In this document: one piece after another, positions 7,785 to 17,078 of the stretch
Numbering within the stretch: position 1 is the first letter of the stretch
Layout of the letters: the number at the start of each line of letters is the position of its first letter
Source: Mycolicibacter acidiphilus
GTDB lineage: Bacteria > Actinomycetota > Actinomycetes > Mycobacteriales > Mycobacteriaceae
Direction: 5' to 3'
Assembly: GCF_018455725.1 (NCBI RefSeq)
Contig: NZ_JAHCLR010000022.1
Coordinates: 26,774 to 90,773 of the forward strand
DNA: 64,000 nucleotides
Made by a program: the position numbers and the translations under genes
The notes under the pieces: model-generated
Seen by the model: the letters and a program-made list of their open reading frames with translations, nothing else
Databases searched by the model: none
What the model was told of the DNA's origin: nothing

Positions 7785-8663
7785 TCACTGCGGGTGCGCC
7801 GCCAGATACTCCGCGACCGGGATCCGCTGCGACGCCGAATAGCCCACCGGCAGCATCACATCACCGGATGTGGTGTGGTAGAAGACATTCCAGCGGTAAT
7901 ACCCGGTGAACGCGGCCGGGTCGGAGGCCATGATCGTGGCGTAGTCCTGCACCGCCTGCACATAGTGGTCGGAGTGGTTGTAGCTGTAGATCGCACCGTT
8001 GGGGTTGCTGGCGAAACCGTTGTGGGCCAGCATCCGCCCGGCCGCCATGATCGCGTCGCGCGGTGAGTTGATGTCGCCCCCGGCGCCGTACTGCGCGAAC
8101 GTCGACGGCAGGAACTGCATCGGCCCGCGCGCGTCGGCGGAGCTGGCGCCGGCGATCCGCCCGAACGTGGTCTCCACCAGGTTGATCGCGGCCAGGTAGC
8201 TGCGGCCGACGCCGGTGGCCTCCTCGGCCTGGCGGTAGTAGTCCAGCAGCTGCTCGGCCGGCGCCGGCGCGATGATCGTCCAGGGCGGCAGGGTGGACTT
8301 CACCTCACCGGAGTTCAGCGCGGTTAGCTGCCGCCGGGCGTCGATGTTGCGGTCGTAGACGCCGAGCAGGTTCGCCGGGATGCGGGCCCGCGCCACCTGA
8401 TCCCATTCCGGATGCCAGCCGAGCGTGCGGTAGGCCATCTGCTGCTGGTGCGCGGCCTGCGCCAGCACCTGCTGCGACGACGTGGTGTTGCGCAGGGCCG
8501 TATCGGCGGCGACCAGGCTGTCGGCGATGGCCGCCGGGTCCGCACCCGGTGCAGCGGCCGACCGGGCCGCCGTCGGCAGTCCGAGAGCGCCGGTCAGCGT
8601 GACGCAGGCCAGGGCCGCGGCGAACAGTCCCCGGATCGCACTGCCTCGCCGCACCGCACTCAC
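7785..8663 (-). CDS. Exported lytic transglycosylase
   Basis: 292 aa. An N-terminal signal peptide is clear (basic start, then LFAAALACVTLTGALGL and an Ala-rich cleavage region). The SLT-type catalytic region contains AINLVETTFGRIAG, whose Glu is the probable catalytic acid, then ARGPMQFLPSTFAQYG, DAIMAAGRMLAHNG and AIYSYNHSDHYVQ, all typical of soluble peptidoglycan transglycosylases. It should cleave the MurNAc-GlcNAc bond in the cell wall. The start is GTG at 8663 with GGCAGGGG close by; an in-frame GTG three codons later has better spacing. It is divergent from the Pro/Ala-rich gene at 8806. Confidence 0.87.
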   Translation of the reverse strand: MSAVRRGSAIRGLFAAALACVTLTGALGLPTAARSAAAPGADPAAIADSLVAADTALRNTTSSQQVLAQAAHQQQMAYRTLGWHPEWDQVARARIPANLLGVYDRNIDARRQLTALNSGEVKSTLPPWTIIAPAPAEQLLDYYRQAEEATGVGRSYLAAINLVETTFGRIAGASSADARGPMQFLPSTFAQYGAGGDINSPRDAIMAAGRMLAHNGFASNPNGAIYSYNHSDHYVQAVQDYATIMASDPAAFTGYYRWNVFYHTTSGDVMLPVGYSASQRIPVAEYLAAHPQ

Positions 8664-8805
8664 CCCTGCCGAATCGTCGCCGTGATCAGCACCTCACGCT
8701 ACCCGCGCCGACCCGCCGCGACGGTTATCCCCAGCGTGGGCAAACGTGGAAGCACCGAACCGGCCCCCAGGTTTACGCTCCGCACTGTGACGACGGAGAC
8801 CTGCG

Positions 8806-9927
8806 GTGGCGGCGGCTGACGAACTGTCCGACCCGTTCACCGCGGCCATGATCGGCGCGTGGTGGCCGGCGCCGCCCGCCGGCCCGGCCAGTGCGGCGAC
8901 GCACTGGGAGACGCAGCGCCAGCTCAAGGAGGACGAGGCCGGCACGCTGGATCTGCTGCGAACCCGCCTGGCTGCCGAGAACACCGGTGTCACCGCCGAG
9001 GATCTGCTGGCCCGGCTGCACACCGGCCGGAATCAACTGCGCGACATCGCCGACCAGTGCCAGGCCAAGAGCGAGGGGAACGCAGCCGTCGCCCGGGCGG
9101 TCGACGGCCTGCGGGAGCGGCTCCGGGGAATCGCCGCGAACGGCCGGCAGCGGATAGCCGACAGCCTGGCCGGCGACGATCCGTTCGCCAAGAAGGTGGC
9201 CGACATCAACAACGCGATACGCGACGCCCACGAGGCCGCGGCCGGCGCCTCGAATGATGCGGCCGACCAGATCACCGGCAGCACGCAGCGCGTGCTCGAC
9301 CAGACGACCGGCGGGGACGCGCGCAGCATCCTGCGGGAGCACGGGGCGGACGTCCATCCGTGGCCCCGCCCGCGCGAGTTCACCGCCGACGACGTGACAC
9401 GCGCACTCGGCGGCGGCGGTTTCGGCTTCCCCGCGGGCGGCGGCGCATCCGGTGGCGAGTCGGGCGGCGGGTTCGGGTCGTTCGCGCCGCCGAACCCGTT
9501 GGGCCTGGTGGGTTCCCCGGGGGCCTGGGACGGCGGTTCATCAGCGGAGGATCCGCGCGACACCGATACGGAGCAGTCGACGGCCACACCGGACGCACCG
9601 GATGTGGACGACACCGAACCGCAGGCCGCACCGGCGCCGCCGTCACCCTCGGTGACGCCGATGGCCGGTGCGGCCCCGGTTAATCCGCCGGCGCGGCCGG
9701 CACCTTCCACCACCGGCCCGCAGCCCGCCGGGCCGCTGCCGACCTACGGGGCCGATCTGCGCCCGCCGGTGATCGCACCCGCGGCGCCGGCCGGGCCGGC
9801 ACCGGGCGCCCCGGTCGCCACGTCGCCGACGTCACCCGCTGCGCCGTCCCTGGCCGCCCCGGTACAGCGGCGCACACCGCCCACACCCCGGGGCCGGCCC
9901 CCAGCCCCGCCGCGCGCAAAGACATGA
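8806..9927 (+). CDS. Pro/Ala-rich protein with helical N-terminal half, unknown
   Basis: 373 aa with a GTG start. Residues 1-180 look helical (TQRQLKEDEAGTLDLLRTRL, GLRERLRGIAANGRQRIADSL). Residues 200-240 are Gly-rich, and the last 130 residues are low-complexity Pro/Ala with acidic Asp/Glu patches. There is no signal peptide. A helical head plus Pro-rich tail resembles several mycobacterial ESX-associated proteins, but I see no WxG turn or YxxxD/E secretion signal that would decide it. It could equally be a cytoplasmic adaptor. It ends 13 bases from the convergent stop of the recombinase-like gene. Confidence 0.72.
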   Translation: MAAADELSDPFTAAMIGAWWPAPPAGPASAATHWETQRQLKEDEAGTLDLLRTRLAAENTGVTAEDLLARLHTGRNQLRDIADQCQAKSEGNAAVARAVDGLRERLRGIAANGRQRIADSLAGDDPFAKKVADINNAIRDAHEAAAGASNDAADQITGSTQRVLDQTTGGDARSILREHGADVHPWPRPREFTADDVTRALGGGGFGFPAGGGASGGESGGGFGSFAPPNPLGLVGSPGAWDGGSSAEDPRDTDTEQSTATPDAPDVDDTEPQAAPAPPSPSVTPMAGAAPVNPPARPAPSTTGPQPAGPLPTYGADLRPPVIAPAAPAGPAPGAPVATSPTSPAAPSLAAPVQRRTPPTPRGRPPAPPRAKT

Positions 9928-9940
9928 CGGCGTCGAGCGG

Positions 9941-10705
9941 TCACGCCGTGCGAACCGCGGTGTCGTACTTCCCGTTGAGCAGCTTCGACACCGTCCCCGG
10001 CTGCCACGGCCGCCCGGTCGCGGTGCGCTGCCCGGAGGAGTTCAGCACCCGGGCGGTGGCGGCCTGGGTGACACCGCAGTCGTACACCAGCCAGCGGGCG
10101 TACCGCGTGAGCATCGGCTTGCGCTGCGCCCACGGCACCGCCGGCGCCGGAAGTGCCGGCGGCCCAGTGTGTCCCGCACTCTTGGCGATTTCGGCGGCGC
10201 GGGCTGTCCCGGCACGCCGGACCGCCACCGGGTCGTTCGTCACCGCGGCGGCGAGCACCGACTCGATCTCCTGGCTGAGGCTCTTGGCCCCCTCGGCGGC
10301 CAGCACCGCCCGGTCGAGGCCGTCGACGGCCTGGACCTCCCGCCGCAGCGCGTAGTCGACCTCGTTCATGCCGCCGTCGGTCGGCGCGGGGTACATCTCC
10401 CGGGTGACCAGCAGGTTCAGTCCGTGCCGCTGCAGGACCAGGCTGAGTCGGCGCAGGTGCTGCTCGCGCACGAAGTCCGGGCCCGGGAACGGCACCCAGA
10501 CGTCACGCCGGGCGGTGATCGCACAGCCCAGGGCGGCCACCACCGCCTGGAGGTCGGCCAGGTCATCGGTGCCGGCGGCCGCGCCACTCGGAAAGCGGAA
10601 CACCTCGGCGACGACGCAGCCGCGCCGGAACGCCTCGGCGTCCAAGTCCTCACAGTGCGCGACGGTCTCCTCGTCGCCGAGCAGGATCACCGGAACATCT
10701 GCCAT
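9941..10705 (-). CDS. Unknown protein with recombinase-like C-terminal segment
   Basis: 254 aa. ATG 10705 has GGGAGG about 5 bases upstream; a longer open frame to 11026 is not supported. The N-terminal part alternates strands and helices (VPVILLGDEETVAHC; VVAALGCAITARRDVWVPF) without a known motif. The C-terminal 60 residues (RYARWLVYDCGVTQAATARVL, then GQRTATGRPWQPGTVSKLL) resemble the helix-turn-helix recombinase domain that follows the catalytic part of large serine recombinases. The N-terminus lacks a resolvase serine motif, so it may be a DNA-binding derivative rather than an active recombinase. An inverted-repeat site lies just upstream. Confidence 0.65.
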   Translation of the reverse strand: MADVPVILLGDEETVAHCEDLDAEAFRRGCVVAEVFRFPSGAAAGTDDLADLQAVVAALGCAITARRDVWVPFPGPDFVREQHLRRLSLVLQRHGLNLLVTREMYPAPTDGGMNEVDYALRREVQAVDGLDRAVLAAEGAKSLSQEIESVLAAAVTNDPVAVRRAGTARAAEIAKSAGHTGPPALPAPAVPWAQRKPMLTRYARWLVYDCGVTQAATARVLNSSGQRTATGRPWQPGTVSKLLNGKYDTAVRTA

Positions 10706-10769
10706 GACTACCTCCCGATAGATCAGGCCTCCCCCCGGAGGCTCCGCCCAGAAGGTATCGCGGCCCACC

Positions 10770-10808
10770 GACAAGTCCCGGGGCATCCATCGCCGCACGA
10801 GACTTGTC
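10770..10808. promoter_or_regulatory. Inverted repeat between divergent genes (possible operator)
   Basis: GACAAGTC at 10770-10777 and its exact complement GACTTGTC at 10801-10808, separated by 23 bases, lie between the divergent gene starts at 10705 and 10833. The spacing and position fit an operator, but no regulator is known. Confidence 0.35.
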
Positions 10809-10832
10809 AGACCCCGTCGATACGTTCGGAAC

Positions 10833-11801
10833 ATGGGGGAAATAAATGGACGTTTTGTCGTATCATCACACTCGTCGTCGGCGGAGCAGCGCGGCCGCAC
10901 CTTCGTGGTGACCGGCGCCAACCGTGGGCTGGGGGCATCCGTCACCCGTGCGCTCGCCGCCCGGGGCGCCACGGTGGTGATGGCGTGCCGGGACACCGCG
11001 GGGGCGCGCCAGCTTGCGGACGGCATCGACGGCGACGTGCGGGTGGCGGCGCTGGACCTGGCGAACCTGGCCTCGGTGCGCGCGTTCGCCGCGCGTCAGG
11101 GCCGCGTCGACGTGCTGATCAACAACGCCGGGATCATGAACATCCCGCACAGCCGCACCGCGGACGGCTTCGAGATGCAGTTGGGCGTCAACTATCTCGG
11201 CCATTTCGCGCTGACCGGGCTGCTGCTGGACCGCATCGCCGACCGGGTGGTGACGGTGTCCAGCGTCGTGCACCGGCAGGCCCGCAAGCTCCACGTCGAC
11301 GACCTGAATTTCGAGCGCCGCACCTACCAGCGCAACCTGGCCTACACCCAGTCCAAGCTGGCGAACCTGATGTTCGCCCGCGAACTGCAGCGCCGCCTCG
11401 CCGGGAACGGGTCTCCGATCCGCTCCTACGCGGTGCATCCCGGGGTCTCGCGCACCGAGATCTTCGACACCGACCGGTCGCTGCCCGGCCGGATCGGCCG
11501 CCACGTCATGCGCGCGATCGGCCAGCCGCCGCAGCGCGCCGCGGAGTCGATCCTGTTCGCGGCCACCGCCGCTGACGCCGACCCGGCGCTCTACTGGGGG
11601 CCGACCCGCCTGCTGCAGTCCCGCGGCGCGGTGGGGCCGTGCCCGTCGAGCAAGCTGTCCCGGGATCGCCGCCAGTGGGCCCGGCTGTGGGCGGCAGCGG
11701 AGCAGTTGACGGGTGTGGTCTACCCGGCGGCAGCATCGCCGGTCACACCCGTCACCGGGCGGCGGGACGTGTGCAAGTGCCCGCCTCCGCGCGACAACTG
11801 A
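10833..11801 (+). CDS. Short-chain dehydrogenase/reductase (retinol-dehydrogenase-like)
   Basis: 322 aa. The Rossmann motif TGANRGLG, then NNAGIMN, the catalytic Ser in TVSSVVH and the YTQSK catalytic pair identify a classical SDR using NAD(P)H. It is highly similar over its whole core to the SDR at 18216-19169 (shared NLAYxQSKLANLMFAREL, SYAxHPGVSxTEIFD, SILFAATAA), so the two are paralogues. The last 30 residues differ from the paralogue and are basic and Cys-containing (RRDVCKCPPPRDN). The substrate is unknown. The first 25 residues are not conserved with the paralogue, so the start could be later. Confidence 0.85.
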   Translation: MGEINGRFVVSSHSSSAEQRGRTFVVTGANRGLGASVTRALAARGATVVMACRDTAGARQLADGIDGDVRVAALDLANLASVRAFAARQGRVDVLINNAGIMNIPHSRTADGFEMQLGVNYLGHFALTGLLLDRIADRVVTVSSVVHRQARKLHVDDLNFERRTYQRNLAYTQSKLANLMFARELQRRLAGNGSPIRSYAVHPGVSRTEIFDTDRSLPGRIGRHVMRAIGQPPQRAAESILFAATAADADPALYWGPTRLLQSRGAVGPCPSSKLSRDRRQWARLWAAAEQLTGVVYPAAASPVTPVTGRRDVCKCPPPRDN

Positions 11802-11902
11802 GGCGGGGCCGCCACCCACCCGTGACTGCTGAGACAGGTGAGGCGGCCACGGGGTCAGCAACGCCAGCAATAAGGTGCATCTCGCATCCCACCGGATAAG
11901 TT

Positions 11903-14317
11903 GTGGCGAGCCGTCGCGCGACGCGACGCCACACCGGACCGAAAGTGACCATGCGAGTTGACGGGCGCGACGTCGTCGTCACCGGCAGCCTCCTGCAGCC
12001 GCTGACCCGACGCACCAACGACATCCTGCGCCTCGTGCTGGCGGCGATGTTCCTCGCCGCCGTCATCGCCAGCTCGCTGGTCACCCGCTACGAGTGGGTG
12101 AGCCTGGAGCGCTCGGTCTCGCAGATCGTCGGGGTGCTCTCCCCCACCCAGTCCAACCTGGTCTACCTGGGCTACGGCATCGCGATCCTGGCGCTGCCGT
12201 TCGCGATCCTGATCGGGCTGATCGTCTCGCGGCAGTGGACGCTGCTGGGCGCCTACGCCGTCGCCGGCCTGCTGGCCGTGCTGAGCCTGTCGATCCGCAG
12301 CGACGGCATCGCCGCGCCCGCCTGGCATTTCGACCTCTCCGAGCGGCTGGCCACCACGCTGGCGCACTTCCTCGACGACCCGCGCTGGATCGCGATGCTG
12401 GCCGCGATGCTCACCGTCTCCGGCCCCTGGCTGCCGTCGCGGTGGCGGCGCTGGTGGTGGGCGCTGCTGCTGGCGTTCGTCCCGATCCACCTGGTGGTCA
12501 GCGCGATCGTGCCGGCCCGCTCGCTGCTCGGCCTGGCGGTCGGCTGGTTCGTCGGCGCGCTGGTGGTGCTGGTGGTCGGCACCCCGGCCCTGGAGGTGCC
12601 GCTCGACGGCGCGATCCGGGCGCTGTCCCGCCGCGGCTGCGACGTCTCCGAGCTGACCGTCATCCACCCGGCCGGCCGCGGTCCACTGGTGCTGTCGGCG
12701 ATGGCGGGTGAGCCGGTGACGGTGGAGCTGTACGGCCCCAACCAGCGCAGCGGCGGTGCGCTGCGCCAACTCTGGCGCAAACTGCGGCTGCGCAACACCG
12801 AGACGTCACCGCTGCACGCGTCGATGCACCGCGCCGTCGAACACCGTGCGCTGATGGCGATCGCGATCGGCCGCGCCGAGGTCGCCAACACCACGACGGT
12901 CGCGGTCGCCTCCCTGGACCGCGGCTGGACCCTCTATGCCCACACCCCGCCGCTCGGGACGCCGATCACCGAGTGCGTCGGCACCACCTCGGTGGCCTGG
13001 GCGTGGGAATCGTTGCACCGGTTGCACGCCCAGCAGATCTCGCACGGCGACCTGCGCGGCAAGGAGCTCAGCGTCGACGGGGAGACCGTACTGTTCGGCG
13101 GGTTCGGCAACGCCGAGTACGGCGCCACCCGCGCCCAGCTGCAGTCCGACATCGCCCAGCTGCTCGTGACGACGTCCGCGCTGTACGACCCGGCGGCCGC
13201 GGTGCGCGCCGCGATCGACGCGTTCGACCGGCCCACGGTGCTGTCCGCGTCCCGCCGGCTCACCAAATCGGCGCTGCCGGCCCGGCTTCGGGATTCACTG
13301 CCGGACGTCGGCGCGGTCATCAACGCCGCCCGCGAAGAGGTCAAACGCCAGACCGGCACCGACCAGATCCAGACCAAGACCATCAGCCGGTTCACCCGCA
13401 GCCAGCTCATCCAGCTGGTGCTGCTGGGCGCGCTGGTCTACGTGGCCTACCCGTTCATCAGCGCCGTCCCGACGTTCTTCACCCAGCTGCACCGGGCCAA
13501 CTGGTGGTGGGCGCTGCTGGGGCTGACGGTCTCCTCGCTGACCTACGTCGGCGCGGCCGGTGCGCTGTGGGCCTGCGCGAACGGCGCGGTGAGCATGAAG
13601 AACCTGGCGATCATGCAGGTGGCCAACACCTTTGCGGCCACCACCACCCCGGCCGGCGTCGGCGGCCTGGCGCTGTCCACCCGGTTCCTGGTCAAGGGCG
13701 GGCTGAGCACGCTGCGGGCCACCGCCGCCGTCGCCCTGCAGCAGTCGGTGCAGGTGATCGTGCACGTCATCCTGCTGATCATCTTCACCACCGCGGCCGG
13801 CGCCTCGGCGGACCTGTCGCACTTCGTGCCGAGCGCCACCCTGCTCTACCTGATCGCCGGTGTGGCACTGGGCATCGTCGGCACCTTCCTGCTGGTGCCG
13901 AACCTGCGGCGCTGGCTGTCGACGGCGGTGCGGCCGAGGCTGGCCGAGGTCACCGCCGACCTGAGGGAACTGGCCGGTGAGCCGAAGCGGCTGGGCCTGA
14001 TCGTGCTCGGTGCGGCCGGCACGACTCTCGGTGCGGCACTGGCACTGTGGGCCAGCGTGGAGGCGTTCGGCGGCAGCACGTCGTTCGTCACCGTGACCGT
14101 GGTGACGATGGTCGGCGGCACCCTGGCGTCGGCGGCGCCCACCCCCGGCGGGGTCGGCGCGGTGGAGGCCGCACTGATCGGTGGACTGGCCGCGTTCGGC
14201 CTGCCGGCGGCGATCGCGGTCCCCTCGGTGCTGCTCTACCGGGTGCTGACCTGCTGGCTGCCGGTCTTCGTCGGCTGGCCGGTGATGCGCTGGCTCACCG
14301 AGAACGAGATGATCTGA
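11903..14317 (+). CDS. Large membrane protein: membrane segment, kinase-like middle, UPF0104 flippase-like domain
   Basis: 804 aa (GTG 11903, or ATG at 11951). Residues about 40-230 contain six or so membrane helices. Residues about 250-440 form a soluble part with ISHGDLRGKELSVDGE near residue 380, resembling the catalytic loop of aminoglycoside-phosphotransferase or protein-kinase folds; the metal-binding DFG/DxD is not conserved (LFGGFGNAE), so it may be a pseudokinase. Residues about 500-800 match the lysylphosphatidylglycerol synthase membrane region (UPF0104), with TPAGVGGLALSTRFLVKGGL and TPGGVGAVEAALIGGL. No aminoacyl-transferase domain is present, so it is not a full MprF. Lipid transport or flipping is the likeliest role (inference). 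Confidence 0.8.
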   Translation: MASRRATRRHTGPKVTMRVDGRDVVVTGSLLQPLTRRTNDILRLVLAAMFLAAVIASSLVTRYEWVSLERSVSQIVGVLSPTQSNLVYLGYGIAILALPFAILIGLIVSRQWTLLGAYAVAGLLAVLSLSIRSDGIAAPAWHFDLSERLATTLAHFLDDPRWIAMLAAMLTVSGPWLPSRWRRWWWALLLAFVPIHLVVSAIVPARSLLGLAVGWFVGALVVLVVGTPALEVPLDGAIRALSRRGCDVSELTVIHPAGRGPLVLSAMAGEPVTVELYGPNQRSGGALRQLWRKLRLRNTETSPLHASMHRAVEHRALMAIAIGRAEVANTTTVAVASLDRGWTLYAHTPPLGTPITECVGTTSVAWAWESLHRLHAQQISHGDLRGKELSVDGETVLFGGFGNAEYGATRAQLQSDIAQLLVTTSALYDPAAAVRAAIDAFDRPTVLSASRRLTKSALPARLRDSLPDVGAVINAAREEVKRQTGTDQIQTKTISRFTRSQLIQLVLLGALVYVAYPFISAVPTFFTQLHRANWWWALLGLTVSSLTYVGAAGALWACANGAVSMKNLAIMQVANTFAATTTPAGVGGLALSTRFLVKGGLSTLRATAAVALQQSVQVIVHVILLIIFTTAAGASADLSHFVPSATLLYLIAGVALGIVGTFLLVPNLRRWLSTAVRPRLAEVTADLRELAGEPKRLGLIVLGAAGTTLGAALALWASVEAFGGSTSFVTVTVVTMVGGTLASAAPTPGGVGAVEAALIGGLAAFGLPAAIAVPSVLLYRVLTCWLPVFVGWPVMRWLTENEMI

Positions 14318-14321
14318 GCCG

Positions 14322-15413
14322 CTACCGGCCCGCCCCCGCACCGAGCGCGGCATACACCCGGCTGAGCTCCGGCTCGTCATAACCCGCGCCGACGGCCGCC
14401 TTCCGCACCGCGTCGACGACGGTGACGGTCTGATCGGTGGGCACCAGCGCGATCACGCAGCCGCCGAAGCCGCCGCCCGTCATCCGGGCCCCCACCGCAC
14501 CGGCGGCGACCGCGGTGTCGGCGAGCAGGTCGATGTGCGCGGTGGTGATCTCGAAGTCGTCGCGCATCGAGGCGTGCGACGCCGTCATCAGCTTCCCCGC
14601 GGCGGCGAAATCCAACTCACCAAGGGCCGCAACGAAATCCAGCACCCGCTCGTTCTCGGTGAGCACGTGCCTTGCCCGCCGGGCGTCCACCGGATCTTTG
14701 ACCGACGCCAGTGCCTCGGCTCCGAGGTGCTGCACCTCCCGCAGCGATGCCACGCCAAGGTCGGCGGCCGCCCGCTCGCAGGAGGCCCGCCGTGCCGCGT
14801 ACTCGCCATCGACGTGGGCGTGCGGCGCCCGGGAGTCGATCAGCAGCAGAGTGAACCCGGCGGCGTCCGGGTCGAACTCCACCGGGTGCACGGCGACGTC
14901 CCGGAAGTCGATCAGCAGCGCCGTCGAGATCTCCCCGAACAGCGACGCCAACTGATCCAGCAAACCCGTTGGGGCGCCGACGTAGTCATTCTCGGCGCGC
15001 TGCGCGATCCGGGCAGCCTCGATCCGGTCGAGTTCCAGACCGGCGGCACCGGCCAGCGCTCCGAGCACCGCGCACTCCAGCGCCGCCGACGACGACAGGC
15101 CCGACCCGATCGGCAGGTCGCTGGTGAGGCTCATCGTCCCGCCGGAGACCGGATGCCCGGCCTGTCGCAGCGCCCACACCACCCCGGCCGGATACGCCCC
15201 CCAACCGGTCACGTCACCCGGCACGGTGTCCACGTCGATGCGCACCGAATCCTCGGCGCGGTCACTGACGACGGTGAGCGTCTCGATCTGCGCCGGGGTG
15301 AAGGTGGCCGTAATGCGTTGCGGCAGTGCGATCGGCAGCGCGTAGCCGCCGTTGTAGTCGGTGTGCTCGCCGATCAGGTTGACCCGGCCGGGCGCGGTGT
15401 AGGAGATCGTCAC
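14322..15413 (-). CDS. galK: Galactokinase
   Basis: 363 aa, within the normal range. It phosphorylates alpha-D-galactose to galactose-1-phosphate in the Leloir pathway. The N-terminal galactokinase signature [15 protein letters not shown], the GHMP ATP-binding loop [14 protein letters not shown] and the third motif [13 protein letters not shown] are all intact. ATG 15413 overlaps the galT stop by four bases (ATGA), so the gene is translated with galT in the operon DUF309-galT-galK. The stop is 4 bases from that of the convergent membrane-protein gene. Confidence 0.96.
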   Translation of the reverse strand: MTISYTAPGRVNLIGEHTDYNGGYALPIALPQRITATFTPAQIETLTVVSDRAEDSVRIDVDTVPGDVTGWGAYPAGVVWALRQAGHPVSGGTMSLTSDLPIGSGLSSSAALECAVLGALAGAAGLELDRIEAARIAQRAENDYVGAPTGLLDQLASLFGEISTALLIDFRDVAVHPVEFDPDAAGFTLLLIDSRAPHAHVDGEYAARRASCERAAADLGVASLREVQHLGAEALASVKDPVDARRARHVLTENERVLDFVAALGELDFAAAGKLMTASHASMRDDFEITTAHIDLLADTAVAAGAVGARMTGGGFGGCVIALVPTDQTVTVVDAVRKAAVGAGYDEPELSRVYAALGAGAGR

Positions 15414-16510
15414 GCCGCCACCTCTCGCAACCGGGCGGCCACCGATTCCGGGGTCACGTCGGCGATGAACGCGTCCATCGCGGACTCGGAAGCGGCCAGG
15501 TACTTCAGCTTCGTCGCGCTGCGCCGGATCGACATCAGCTCGACGTGGAAGTAGCCGTCACGCTGGGCGTCGGTGTCGTCCCGGTACTGGTGCAGTGCGG
15601 CCATGTACGGCAGCGGCGTGTCGTACAGCGCGTCGAAGCGCCGCAGCAGGTCCTGGTAGACCGCGGTGAAGTCGTCCAATTCAGCCTCGTTCAGTTCGGT
15701 GATGTTGGCTACCTTGCGATTCGGGTACAGGTGCACCTCCACCGGCCAGCGCGCCGCGAACGGCACGAACGCGGTGAACGCCTCGGTGCGTGCGACGATC
15801 CGGGCCCCGTCGGCGATCTCGTCGGCGAGCAGATCGGCGAACAGGTTGCGGCCGTGGGCAATCCGGTGCTTGCCGGCCTGCTCCAGCATCGCCGCCGTGC
15901 GCGGGGTGAGGTACGGGTAGCCGTAGATCTGGCCGTGCGGGTGGGCGAGCGTCACCCCGATCTCCTCACCGCGGTTCTCGAAGCAGAACACCTGCTCGAC
16001 GCCGGGGGTCGCCAACAGTGCGGCGGTGCGATGCCGCCACGCGTCCACCACCAGCCGGGCGTGCGCCGGTGCCAGCGAGGCGAACGACCCGGTGTGGTCG
16101 GCAGAGAAGCAGACCACCTCGCAGCGGCCATCCCCGGGCTCCGTCACGAACGATTTCGGCGCGTTTCCTCCCGCTGAGCGAGCATTATCGCGCCGAAATC
16201 CCGCCAGACTGGGGAACCGGTTCTCGAAGACGACGACGTCGTAGTCGGCCGCGGGGATCTCACTGGTGCGCCCGGACGGTCCCGGGCAGAGCGGGCAGGC
16301 GTCGGTGGGCGGGTGATAGGTGCGGTCCTGGCGGGCGGCGGCGATGATGATCCACTGGCCGGTGGTGCGGTCGAACCGCAACTCCGAGGGTTCGGGATCC
16401 CGCGGCGGCAGCGGCCGCAGGTCGGGCACCGGCGCCGGCACCCGCCCGGGCAGTGCGAAGAACAGCAGCTCCCGGCCGTCGGCCAGCGGCCACCGGGTCG
16501 GCTCGCTCAC
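15410..16510 (-). CDS. galT: Galactose-1-phosphate uridylyltransferase
   Basis: 366 aa. It exchanges UMP between UDP-glucose and galactose-1-phosphate. The active-site stretch [13 protein letters not shown] holds the His-Pro-His nucleophile, PLCPG near residue 90 supplies the zinc-site cysteines, and YFHVELMS is conserved near the C-terminus. The GTG start at 16510 overlaps the DUF309 stop in a GTGA. An oddity is the loop between FENRFPSL and GRCEVVCFS, which carries about 16 extra residues encoded by a 49-bp palindromic element (16152-16200) sitting in frame. The extra loop is far from the HPH motif, so activity may be retained. Confidence 0.94.
   Translation of the reverse strand: MSEPTRWPLADGRELLFFALPGRVPAPVPDLRPLPPRDPEPSELRFDRTTGQWIIIAAARQDRTYHPPTDACPLCPGPSGRTSEIPAADYDVVVFENRFPSLAGFRRDNARSAGGNAPKSFVTEPGDGRCEVVCFSADHTGSFASLAPAHARLVVDAWRHRTAALLATPGVEQVFCFENRGEEIGVTLAHPHGQIYGYPYLTPRTAAMLEQAGKHRIAHGRNLFADLLADEIADGARIVARTEAFTAFVPFAARWPVEVHLYPNRKVANITELNEAELDDFTAVYQDLLRRFDALYDTPLPYMAALHQYRDDTDAQRDGYFHVELMSIRRSATKLKYLAASESAMDAFIADVTPESVAARLREVAA
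16152..16200. repeat. Palindromic element embedded in galT
   Basis: GATTTCGGCGCG (16152-16163) and its exact complement CGCGCCGAAATC (16189-16200) flank a 25-base loop. The 49-bp unit is read in frame through galT and encodes a low-complexity loop containing [11 protein letters not shown]. Confidence 0.7.
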
Positions 16511-16989
16511 GCGACCAGCCTGGGGTGCAGCCGCTGCGGGGCGATCTCCGCGCCGGAGTTCAGGGCGTCGATCAGTTCGGCGGCGAACTGCAGCAGGCCG
16601 GGCACGTCGACACCGTACGGTCCCGGGCTGTCGAGGCGTGCCAGGTGATCCGCGCCGCGGCGCAGCAGGCTCGCCGCGCCGGTGCGGTTGCCGCGCTGGA
16701 TGTGGGTGACACCGACGGCCAGCTGCGCCAGGCCCTGCCACAGGTCGCGTTCGGTGTCCGGCCCGTTCTTCCAGGCGGCCTCCAGCACCTCGTGGGCGCT
16801 GAACGCCAGGCCGTCGTCGAGCAGGCGCTGCGCGTAGGCCAGGGTCTTGGCCGGCGGCAGTTCGAAGTCGTCGGGGATCGTCTCGATGTCGCCCTGAGCG
16901 CCGCGGGGCAGCGGCCGGCCCAGCCGATCGCGGGGCCGGGCGTTGCGGGCCCGCCCGGCGGCGTCGCGATCACGGTCGGGGGAAGTCAT
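16507..16989 (-). CDS. DUF309 domain protein
   Basis: 160 aa. The central FSAHEVLEAAWKN is the DUF309 signature (HExxExxW-like), followed by WQGLAQLAVGVTHIQRGN and two further helices. The conserved His and Glu suggest a metal or small-ligand site, but no activity is established. The first 35 residues are polar and basic and probably disordered. It is the first gene of the leftward DUF309-galT-galK operon; its TGA overlaps the galT GTG. Whether it contributes to galactose use or is merely co-transcribed is unclear. Confidence 0.85.
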   Translation of the reverse strand: MTSPDRDRDAAGRARNARPRDRLGRPLPRGAQGDIETIPDDFELPPAKTLAYAQRLLDDGLAFSAHEVLEAAWKNGPDTERDLWQGLAQLAVGVTHIQRGNRTGAASLLRRGADHLARLDSPGPYGVDVPGLLQFAAELIDALNSGAEIAPQRLHPRLVA

Positions 16990-17004
16990 GCTGTCATCTT
17001 GCCG

Positions 17005-17060
17005 CGAGCGGGAATCCGGCGACGCGGTACCGGGGTGTCGCGTCGCCGGATTCCCGCTCG
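17005..17060. terminator. 22-bp perfect hairpin between methyltransferase and DUF309 genes
   Basis: CGAGCGGGAATCCGGCGACG and two more bases (17005-17026) pair perfectly with 17039-17060 around a 12-base loop. It lies 3' of the leftward methyltransferase gene and 15 bases upstream of the DUF309 start. No T tract follows. It could be a terminator or a small palindromic mobile element. Confidence 0.5.
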
Positions 17061-17078
17061 GCGTGGGTTCGGCGGGGC

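Noticed and set aside
10833-11801. Frameshift at the C-terminus of the first SDR
   Set aside because: The tail differs from its paralogue, but the frame is open and the divergence starts at a naturally variable region, so a frameshift is not demonstrated.
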